Assembly (NCBI RefSeq): GCF_964340395.1
Contig: NC_135564.1
Location: 7,115,861-7,179,860 of the forward strand
Length of the DNA stretch: 64,000 nt
Source of the DNA: Glandiceps talaboti
Lineage: Eukaryota > Hemichordata > Enteropneusta > Spengelidae
Reading direction: 5' to 3'
How positions within the stretch are numbered: the stretch's first letter is position 1; each line of letters opens with the position of its first letter. Of this stretch, positions 36,601-48,784 are shown piece after piece. The notes beneath the pieces were generated by a model. The model saw only the letters and a list, made by a program, of their open reading frames with translations. It was not told the DNA's origin and ran no database searches. The position numbers and the translations under genes were made by a program.

Positions 36601-39600
36601 CAATTTTTTTTTATATATTGTGTTATTGCAATTCTTAATAATTGCTCACTTTCATTTACAGTGGAGAGTTTACAGACCAAACCTGTTAATAGTTATAAAG
36701 ACATTGAGAACAGAATGGATGAAGGAACCAGGAACAGAACGGTGGCAGCAACAAATATGAATGCCACAAGCAGGTAATATAGGCTCACACTCTATATGGA
36801 ACATTCTTACCATAGCAATTTGTGAAAATACAGTAAACTTAAGATGCATAAGGGAACTTTTTTGAAATCTCTGTTGCTATTTAGTGGACTATCTTAAACC
36901 TAGTATGTTTGCAATAAACTATACACCTGTTTGGAGTGAAAATCAAACTCTCTTCTTCGTAGAGTGTCTTTGGTCAACGTTTGTTTGTAGAATTGGCAAA
37001 TCTTGTAGTGAGTACTTTAAATGATATATAATAAAAAACAAAAAGTATAAAAATAGACACCTGTGACGTTGAGGGCGCTGTTCACCCATCAAGGCATAGT
37101 TACTTTAGCATAACTAGGCAAATAGTTGTATGTCAAAGAAAACTTTCCATTTCCATTGCAAAGGTCAAAACAATTGCAAATTTGTACCTACAGTTTGGAT
37201 TTGATTACCATAATACTATTATTTTAATGGTACAGAGGCCTTGTAAAAAAAGTAAATTGAGTTCTATGTGACTAAACATAGATGCCTGATTTTTGAAATA
37301 GAAAGAAATTGTCAGTCATCATTTCAGGTACATTGTATTGTGTTTAATTCAGACTCTGGAAGAGGTTATATCTATAATGACACTCATTATTGAAAATATA
37401 TAAATAGATATCGACTTTTGTACTGTAAATTAGTAAATTATTTATCAAATTTACACTCAGCAGTCCATACAAAGAGAGCCTAGAGACTTGTTGTTGGCGT
37501 TGTGAGTTGAGGAAACTCAGTAGAATACAAATCCAGTGATATGTCTTTAGGCTAATACAGAGTGTACTTTTACAGTGAATTTTGGTGTTGATTTAGGACG
37601 CAATTGCTTATATTTGACTTCATGCAAGACTTCTTACTTTACCAACATTCAATGTCTTGCAGTCGTGCCCATACAATAGTTGGCATCATATTCACCCAGA
37701 AATTCAAAAATGAGGCTGGAGCCGAGACTGCTAAAAGTGCTGTGATCAACCTAGTAGATTTAGCTGGTAGTGAACGTGCCGAGTCTACGGGTGCAACTGG
37801 TGACAGACTTAAAGAAGGTGCTGCCATCAATCAGTCTTTGTCCTGTCTTGGAAACGTTATTTCTGCTTTGGCTGATAAAGCTCAGGGTAAAAACGTCAGA
37901 GGTAGGTCAAAGGTTAATTCAAGGTTTTGTACATAATTGTAGATTCATGAATTTTCTAATTTTCTCTATGAGCAAGAGACAGTTGTTGGATTGAAAAGAT
38001 ATATGTATAGTTGATTTGATGATACAGACTGTTGTGTTGTTCAGCCCTATCAGGCATCTAAACCACTACAGTGTGGCTAGTCTGTAAGGTACACCGTGAA
38101 GGGGTGCCCTCACACATCGGTCAACCCCTAGTGTGAGAGGAGGCCGGTGAGGGCAAAATGTTACGACGTATCTTACAGTCTACAGTGTGGCATGAATGTC
38201 ACACCTTGCACTTACAGACTAATTTGCTGAGTGGTCAATTGAAATGAAAATTTTATAGGGAAATTAATATTTTGTAGTTGAAGTTGTCAAGCAAGGAAGG
38301 AAGGAAGGAAGGAAGGGAGGGTGGAAGGAAGGAAGGAAGGAAGGCCATTTCTTCAAAATCTAATACCATCATGTTGTTTTCTTTCTTTTAGTGCCTTTCC
38401 GTGATTCCGTCCTGACTAAACTTCTCAAGAATGCCTTGGGTGGAAACAGTAAAACTATTATGATAGCAGCGTTAAGTCCTGCTGACATCAACTATGAAGA
38501 AACTCTGTCCACTCTCAGATATGGTAAGTTTAGCGTGTAGACTGTAAGGTTCATTGTTGAGGGCGCTATTGAGGAAACTTTGGATTATGAGAATCGATGA
38601 AAGATTCGTTATTTCAAAATTATAGTCATCAATTATATGGCAAAATGTGTGTGATAAGTTTTTGCATCAGTTGTCAAAAGAATACTTGGATACTTGGCAA
38701 TACTTGCATCTCTTCTGTGTATTGATGATACTCTGAAGACACTGACAAGTGCCAATTTATTTTTGTGTGACTGATTGGCTGACTGGCTGATTGGCTGACT
38801 TGCTGATTGGCTGATTGGCTGACTGGCTGATTGGCTGACTCGCTGATTGGCTGACTGGCTAATTGGTTGACTGGCTGATTGGCTTGGCTGAGTGACTGAT
38901 GATTATCTGATTGGCTGATTGGCTGACTGTCTGTCATTTATCTTTTCAGCTGATCGTGCCAAACAGATCAAAACTGCAGCTGTTGTTAATGAAGACCCAA
39001 CAGAGAAGCTAATCAGGGAATTACAGGAAGAAAACGAGAAATTGAAGTTACTAATGACATCTGGTGGCAAGGTATCTTTGAATGACTTAGCAGATGCTGA
39101 AGAATCTGCCGGCATGACAGAAGAAGGTACAAAATCCCGATTTCACATTTAATGTTTCAAACCTTTCGATTTGAAACGTAAAGACAACATGTGAATCTAT
39201 GGTATGAATCCTTTCTCCAGGGATCACATTTTCAGATAAAATAAAGGCAAAAACTGACCAATTTCAGACTGAGATGAGATGTAGAACCCTTTTGATAGCA
39301 TGTACCTATGGGTATAGCTTTTCAATGGGTGTACCCCTCCCATCCCCATCTTAACTGTTTTATGCATTAAACCTGATAAAATTGCAGAATTTTATTTTAA
39401 AAATTGTATCTCGATCATGTTCAATTTGAATCTTCCACTTTTAAGTTGAATGTTAAGGGAAAGTCATGACCTTTGACATGGTTTCATAAACAAAACATTT
39501 TTACATCAAATATGTAGACAGTACTTTCAACAATGTTGACTTACTAGGTATAATTTATTGTCTTTTTTTCTCCTACCCCAACTTTTCTCTCTCCCCCACC

Positions 39601-42600
39601 CACCCACCCACACACACACACAGAAAAGGAAGCTCTAAGGAAAGAGTTAGAGGCTGAGATGCAATCCACTCTAGAAGATAACATGAAAGAGATGGAAGCC
39701 ATGAAACAGTCATGGGAAGAAAAACTAAGAGAAGCCCAGGTAAGATGTCAGTCTAATTCAGGTACAATCGGAATTGTGTTGGAAATCAGGGATAACTTCA
39801 TTTGTTTTTTGGGGCTCAAAATTTGAGTCAAAACAGTTAACATCATCATTATATTCATCGTTTATTTTTAAATCAAACTTAACTTACGCTTGCAATATCT
39901 TTGACTTGTTCAGACAGGGTTTCATTTTATCACTTTTTATTCATTGGATGAGCAAAGAAAATATTGGAGAATGATATGTCCCATTTCAGTTTCATCCTTC
40001 ATGCATACCCTGATATATAGGAAACTGTTTTGCAGTTTGTGTGCTATGATCACAAATTATTTGCTTGCATTTTGAATGTGATAGCACCAACCTGGACATG
40101 TGAGGTGAACTTGTCACTGCGCCCTCTAGTGGTAGGGTTGCATAGCAGCCAATGGCCACCCCAGTGTTTTCTCATGTTTCATATCCGCTAATTTACATAT
40201 GAATGTAATTTTTTGATATGTTGAGCATTTCTTTTGTTTAGATGAAATTATGGGATACAGTCCATATCCTATAACTGTGTAGGGAGAATATTGGTGGGCA
40301 TACTAGCTAACACGAAAGAAATAAGGAATTCTACAATATGTTTTTGTTCGATTTTTGAAAATATTAATGTTTGATATTATTAACAGGCAGCAGCAGCTGC
40401 AGCTGACCAAGCCGAAGAATCGAAGAAGAGTGAGAGAAAAACAACACCACATTTGTATAACTTGAATGTCGATCCTCAACTATCAGGAATGATTGTCCAT
40501 TTATTAAAACCTGGTACTTATAAAGTTGGTAACAACAAGGCAGATCCACCAGCTGATATTGTACTTAGTGGTTTAAGGTAGGTGTTTTAAACATTTTTAA
40601 TATTTTTGTGTCGGAAAATTTAGTCATTGTTTTCCTACTAAACATCCTGCTAAAAACCCAATATTGTAATTTTATATCGTTGTAAGTTCATATGTATGTC
40701 TTTACAGCAATATACACAATGTACTATATACATATTTATTTTGGCGTTTGAAAAATATGGTGCCGTGGAATGGCATTTTAGAACATGTTAGGTACACTTC
40801 AAGTTTGTGGATAGTGCTAGGAAAAAATTAAATGCTCCTTGTAAATAACTCATCTGCCCCCTCCCCCTCTCTCCTCCCCATATTTAGTACAACTGCTGTT
40901 AGCAATTACCTTTCATACAGCCGAGTACAGAAATGTACAAATAGAAAAGTACAAATGAATGCTAACAGAAAACCCTTCCATTTAATAGTTCATAATGTAT
41001 ATAGAATGATAGTGGAAATTCATCCCACAAACAACAAACTTTAAATTTTGCATGTATTCAGCTGAAATAAATAAATCCAGTGTAGATATAAATATGTTCA
41101 CAAGATATCTCTATAAGTATATATCTATAAGTTTTATATTGGAAAATCATTGCAAACATGAGTTGTCTCTGAATCTTATATCAAAAATTCATTTATATAC
41201 TACATTTCAAACTTGAAGAACTTCAAATTTCAGTATAAATTTTCCAGAAAGAAATCCAGACGTCTTGCTCTTGAGTTTATGTGACAAATTTTCTACATAA
41301 AACTTGTTTTCTTAAATTTTACACTGTTCAGACTCAAAGCTGTAGTTTTGTTGTGTGGAATTATCATGGCTCTGTGAAATTTTATGTAATCTTTTCCACT
41401 ACTTCTGGATTTGTGTATGCATACTAAGTAACGTGGATACTATTGTATAAAAGTTTGTATTATTTGATGTACAGGACGTGTAACACTTAGTCATTTTTTT
41501 TTCTTTCCTGACAGTGTTCAGAAGGCCCATGCTACTGTCACAACTGAGGGAGATAATTATTTCATTGAAAGAGCAGCATTAGATGCCAAATTACTGGTGA
41601 ATGGAGAACCAGTCACTGCCAAGGAGAAACTTGAACATAATGACAGGTAACAGCCAAAATTATGTGGATTTTAGAATGAATTCGGATCAACGATTCACAG
41701 TTTTATGGTTCAAAAATCATAAAAATTCTGAAAAGGGACAATATTCTTGAGCGCTCTGAGATTTTATTTAAGCATTATCAGGGGTTCACTAAGTATGTTA
41801 CTAGCAGCTCTGGCAGTAAAATTCAAATAAACATTGCCAAAAATTAAATGTGACTGGTAAATCAGGTATAGAAACAAAACCAAAACAAGGTACAAACGTG
41901 GGTAGAAAACAAAAACAACAAGCTAAGCACTGAAATTTGACAAATTTATGGGTTGCTATTAGTTCATACAACACTTTTTCATGTCTTGTTCTAACTTTGT
42001 TTCTTACTTTGACAGGGTCATGTTTGGAACCAGTCATTTGTATGTCTTCGTTCACCCAAAACAACAACAGGCCAACCCCGCTGCTTACCCTAAAGTTGTC
42101 ACCTATGAAATGGCCCAGGAAGAAATAGCCAAGAATAGTGGTTTTGATATGAATACAGATAAGAAATCAAGTGGTAAGATTTCCCAATGGACCTTTCTGT
42201 AAATATCGCCCTCCAGTGTCACAGTAGGGTAGTAGAATAGTGGTTTGATATGAATTCAAATAAGAAATCATGTGATAAGATTTCTCAATGGACCTCCCAT
42301 AAATATCACATATAAAATAATTACGTTATTTTCCAATATTTTTCTTCATTCAGCCAGAAAATACTCATGACCTACGGGTTGTCACGAAGAAAACTATTGT
42401 GGAATAACATCCAAATGCTTTCAATTTCAGAGGATCTGCTGTTACAAGAAGATTTGGTTGATATGTTACCAGCTGTGGAGGAAGCTAATGCTATTAGTGA
42501 AGAGTTAGACAAGAAAATCACATTTGAAATTGTGGTCATATCACCTAAGGCTCGGGGTCTTGCCTCGGGTAGGACAGAGGTAAGAGAAATTTCTGTAATA

Positions 42601-45600
42601 GGGTTGTCGATGGCCGAGTGGTTAAACCACTTGCCTCTTACCACTGCAGTTGGGGTTTGAACCTATTCAGGGTTTGATTATATTTACCACCAAGTAAGAA
42701 GAATATCGTTCAGTTTGACTACCAAACAACGCAGGTTTTCCCCGGGTACTCTGTTTTTGCTCCTGCATTATCACTGAACCCATGAGGGATGGCCCTCACT
42801 GGACTTCTTGGGAGACAAATGTTTATATAATTAAAGAACTATCCAGTAGCAACAAAGATTATTAATACAAAGCATAATTGCTAATAATGGCCGATGTCTT
42901 GCACAATACAATGGTATCATCTGTACAATTAATGTTTAGCAAAGTTCCATGTGTAATAAATTTAAAATAATTTAAAAGATTTCATCAAATTGATTTAGAT
43001 ATTTTCTTGATATATATTTAAAGTGAAATGCAACATAAAATATGTTGTATTAAAGTGGCCGTATTGGGTATTTATTTTGGCTTTTTAATTTAAACTAATT
43101 TTATCATGGCTTCCTACTTGAAAAATCAATGTGAAACATCATTGACCAAGTCTGTGTTTGTAACTCAGTACATTGCAAAAATGTGTAGAAATTTTGTTAT
43201 TGTACGTACAGTGACAAAGATTTTACACATTTATTAATCTTCTGCAATTTATTGAGTTACAAACACAGACTTGGTCAGTGTTGTTTCACATTGATCTTTC
43301 AAGTAGGAAACCATGATAAAATTAGTTTATAAATAAAAAAATCCAAAATAAATACCCAATCCTCGTCCATATGACCACTTTAATGAAATGACCATTTCTG
43401 AGGCACTTGATGCCTACAATGTAAGAGGTATGAAAACCTTTTCTACAGTAGCTAGCTATTACAAAGATCAATGTAAAAGTAAATATTGTGATTTAAATGT
43501 TGCAAATTGGGAAAAGAGTAACATATGAAGAAAAGAAGAAAACGTATTCTAGTGTAGGTGAGGCAGTTAGTCAGTTATTAAACTTCTCAAAAAATCCTGG
43601 TTTCCATAGTCTTATAAAAACTTTATATTCAAAGATTGGATTTATTAATCTGAATGTACATGACTGGTTGATTTGCTAGGTTTGTGTGAAGATGCGTAAT
43701 ATGGAAAATGGCTTGGAGTTCATCTGGCCAAGAGATAAATTCTTCAGAAGAAAATACATGATGCAAGAAATGTACCAAAATTATCAGGAAGGTGAAGATT
43801 GGCAGTTGCCTGATGTAAGTATGAAAGCTTTGCTGTCATTGGGTATTATGTACTGATGGTAACTATATTCTGATTGGATAAGATATGTAGATATAAGATA
43901 TATATTCTCTGTACTGCTGTGTGCATGTGTTCTTGTGTTATGTGCGCATGTGTGTTTCTATGGTATGTATGTGTGTGTATGTGTGTTTGTTTGTGTGTGC
44001 ATGTACCGGTATGTGTGTATGCGGTACGTATGCGAGTGTGTTTGCATGTGTGCATGTGTATGTATGTATGTATGTATGTATGTATGTATGAATGGTGATA
44101 TGACTATACCGATACGATAGTAATAATCCAAGACTGTGGGGCTCATTCATTTGAGTCTTAAAAAATGTTGGTGATTTGAAAAATATCAAACATTTGATTT
44201 ACAAATAAAACATACAGCTGCCCTAATCTAAAATATTCATCTTGTAACTTATATTTACAGGAGAAAGATCCATTTACAGAACCAGCAGAACTTGAAGTGC
44301 AGATAGGTAGTTGTAATGTGTATTTACAAAGTTTAGCTTACCTGGTAAGTAACTTATAGGCAATTTGATATACATATGACATTGTTGGCAAATAATGTGT
44401 AAAGGAGACATAGGAAGTGAAGGCAGAAAAAACAAAATAATTCAGACCTCAATAATGGAATATAAAAATTGACAATTATCTCATTTTTTACTGAAGAGTT
44501 TTTTAGAATCATGTTATGAGATGAATAGAACTTCTCATGCAATTTCTACTGAGTTTAATCTTTAGAAAATGCATAGTGATTGTATAGGTTGGTTATGGAC
44601 ATCTTTTATCAGTCGCTAAATTTGATTCCAATTCTAGACTATACCTTCTGAGTTATAGTGATTTGTCAGCCAAACATTTTGGTCCATCATTAACCCCAAC
44701 ACACTGTTATAACCAGAATAATATAACAAACTGCATAACTGCAACTGGAACATGGTTTGAAACTATTTTGTTAGAAATGGTGACTTAATTATTCGTAATA
44801 TTGTACATCCTGAACAATATGGAATCACCTGTGGGTATTTGTGTAACTGTACACATAGTATGGTAAAATAATTCAATCAAAACAATTGTTGGGTCTGCAC
44901 CCAAAAATCAGCGCACCAACGTGATAATGATTTCAACCTGTTACAGTAATACATATGGATAAAATTGACCTTATTAACATATACAATGTCTAATTATTGG
45001 TATTTTAACAATTTTCAGTAAATATATATTGTTTGTCTGATTGAATAAATAATACTGCAGTTACAGCTTGTGCAGGTTTTAACCGTGAAATCTGATATCA
45101 TTGTTTTGCCATAGATTGACTTGAAAGAGAGTATGGAAATCACGGACTACAAAGGGAAAGAGCTGGGTATTTTAGAAGTAGAGGCTGCCCCATTAAATGC
45201 TAAAGGCAAGGAGATTACAGACGCTGATGATGTCTTTGTAGAGGATCCCAAAGACCTTGTTGGTGGCAATGTTAGCTTTATTTTGAAACTTCATGCTGCT
45301 AGAGGATTACCTAGCAAATACACAGTAAGTACTTTAAGGGATAATCGCACAATGTCACACAAGCTCAATAAGCAAACTTGGTTCGTTTAGGGGTCTGGTG
45401 TCAATGTGATTGCTGATCTTCATTTTCACACTTCTAACCAAGTTTCGAAAACTTTCACGTCTTCAATGATAAAAGCTTCTGTATTTACTATTGCAATGTT
45501 GATAAGTTTATAAAAGTGTTAATACTTCTACTGTGAGATACAATGCTAGGTTTACGGTACTGTTTTGATGTGTTTACCATCATCTCAGTAAACAGGTTCA

Positions 45601-48600
45601 TAAGGTTGGAACTTCATGTTTACCATCATGTTTTTACATCGCATCGATTGTAGTAGTGTGACCGCTTCAATTTTTATCATGGTTTACATCGTATGTAAAC
45701 GTGTGATGTCACACTTGTGAACGTTTGTTTATGGGAGGTAGTTTAATGCTATTGAAACAGTGATGTAAACATGATGTCATTACCATGTCCTCACATGACT
45801 TGCTGTAAAACTGGAGGTGTAGGTTGTAGTAAATTGAACGAAGTAACCAATTACTATCACCTGTCACTGTGTGATGGATTACTACTGACATGTGCTGTTC
45901 ACCCTTTCACAAACAGACGATTATGTTCTTTTGACTATACGTGGAGAGCGAGATTGTGGAAAATCAAGCCAAACGAACAGCAACTAGACTACAATACATT
46001 GGTCTCTTTCAGCCATATTCCGATCTTAACAGCTTTCCGTATTTCTCACCATCAGGATGTGTATTGCAAGTATTCCTTTTATCTGGACACTGAGGCAACT
46101 GAAACCAAGAAAATTGGTGGTACATCCAACCCCGAATTTGGACACAAGAAAACCTTCAAATACAACCCAGCGACTTCTCAACTGGTCAATTATTTGGCCA
46201 ACAGTATCCTGATGGTTCAGGTTTGGGGAAAACAGAAAGTGGCTGGAGGTAAAACAGGGAAAAAGACAACTAAGGAAATGATGATGTCACGTGCATTGGC
46301 ACAGGGGTCTGGAATTGCTGGCAATGCTGGTGAAAAGGTGAGTAGGAAAGGTGGAATGTTGGAATACTACCAAGAGTATGAATTTGCTATGTAAATGTAC
46401 TCATCGCCTTTATAATGATAGCAACATATCTGCATTCTTTGTTTAGTTCAAGGGGAATGCCATTCTAGGAAATACATGTATTTTCATAACTTTGGGTTCT
46501 GGAGAGTCATTCCATGATTTTCACCTGACTTACTCATTTTACTCATTTGCCAAGAAACACCAAATTGAAACTGTATTTTACCTCTATTGTATTCACACTG
46601 ATCCACCATTGCATCATGGGACTTAGTAAATATACATATTTTTTAGGTGCGCACTGCATGATGGAATATTCATGACTCCTATCATGAATATTCAGTGTGC
46701 ATCTAATAAATATGTATGTCTGCTAATAAGTCCCATGATGCAATGCTGGACCAGTATGAGAACAAGAGAGGTGAAATAGAGTTTTAATTTGATGTTTCTT
46801 GGCAATAGAATAAAATTTATGTGATGTGAAAATCATGAAGTGACTCTCCAGAACCCAAAGTATATGAAAATCTATTTCCTGGAGTGGCATTCCCCTTTCA
46901 ATATGTAGTTACATTTCTGATAGTAAGTAAACCACTTCTTTCTGTTGAGGCCCTTGTACAAACAAACAAACAAACAAACAAAATTAAAAAAGTCAAAAAT
47001 AATAATAATTTACAGAAATGCTAAATGGCCGCAAATACAGAGAGAACATAATTAAACTTGAAAGAGTTAACAAGGGAGACACAATGGGAATTCTATAGCA
47101 TAATACATCATTTTACTAAGTGTAGTAATTCACTTTATAATTACATTGAAGGAAATGAAGTCATTATTGTAAACTATTTTCATTGTGAAAATTGTTAGAA
47201 GATGCTAAGTGTTATCTGAAAAAAAGAAGTGAAAATTATTTTCATAACGATAAATTCTTGAAAAATTACTACAGCATCCCAGTTTGTTATTTTTATTTTG
47301 TATCCAAGTCTTGCATGTGAAAGCAGTGTGTCATGTCAAATGTTCTTTTGGCCTCTATCTGCAATGTTATTGTTATTATCTCTACATTTGATGTATTTTA
47401 TTGAGATGTGTGACCCTTTTCACTTTCCAATATTTTGTCATTGTCTTTTTTGTTCTTGTGTAAATTGAAAGGAAAGCTAATAAACATACAAAGGTATAAA
47501 AAGTGTTGTAACATTTTCTAATAAATTTTACCTATTACCTACAGACTGTGGATACCAATAGAACATTCTACATTTTCCAACTTGCAACACTTAAGAAAAG
47601 ACAAGAGAGGCTGGAAGGAAAAATTGTAAGTAGACAATAATTTATCCTGTTTTTTTTTTCTAAATGAATTTATACTTTACTCAGCATGTGTTATTCATTT
47701 TCAGTCTTGCCTGCACTTTCTAGTTGATGTCTACTTTGTTGTTGATAAGTTGTTGTTACAGGATTGAGAAGTGGTCATGTATATGGTACAGCATTGTTTG
47801 GTGGAATTTCTCCCCACAACTTCCCCATGTTGATGTTAACAAGAGAATTGCACACCTAAAGTTAACTCTGTAACAATTCCAGTCTTATCACCAAGTCAGG
47901 CTGGATCAGTCCAGTTTAAACCAGTTCAGACCACTTTCTCCCAGTTTCACATGCTGGCATATCAACATTGAAAAAACACTGAGAAATGCACTTACACTAT
48001 ATCTGTGATAATGTCAGTGTTAGCACTAAGTCAGGCTGAATCAGTCCAGATTAAACTAGTTCAGACCAGTTTTCCCCACAATTTCACATGCTGGCATATC
48101 AACATTGAAAAAAACAGACAAATGCATGTACACTATAGTATAAGCTTTGTGATAATGTCAGTGTTATTAGTACCAAGTGAGGCTGGATCAGTCCAGTTTA
48201 AACCAGTCCATACCTGTTCTCACAATTCCACATGCTAGTATATCAACTTCGAAAAAACACTGAGAAATGTGCACCTACAGTAATTCTGTAATTTTAGCAT
48301 CAATTTAGGCTTGATCAGTCCAGAATAATCCAGTTCACACCAGATCAGATTTTTTACAATACAAATATTTATATTATGCTTTCAAGCAATCAGGATTTCA
48401 GAACAATACATGTGAATAATATTGTGCGTCTCACATTTCTATAAGATCCTGAAGAATTCTGTTGTTCATTCTTTACATTTATCCTGGGTTTTTTTTCGTG
48501 GTTTTTTTTTTACACAGAATCAATTCAAGAATATGGTAGCTGAGGCTGAAAGATGTAACAAAGCCAGAATACACACCCAGATTGTACAACAAGTATTAAA

Positions 48601-48710
48601 TGCTCAACATCCAAAGATTGCTGAAGCAGCCATTAAAAAGATTAGCAAAGATGACGGGGCAGGAGATCTTAGTAAGTACTGGTACCTTACTATCTATATG
48701 TTTAGTCTTT

Positions 48711-48784
<74 letters not shown>

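Noticed and set aside
42599-42670. Functional tRNA-Ser or tRNA-Leu gene
   Set aside because: Boxes A and B are good, but no acceptor stem or anticodon arm folds convincingly and a SINE body follows; better read as a SINE head.
45771-46394. 207-aa continuous frame through kinesin exon 17
   Set aside because: Only 46056-46337 is coding; the upstream part follows an in-frame intron with a clear AG acceptor and does not resemble kinesin.
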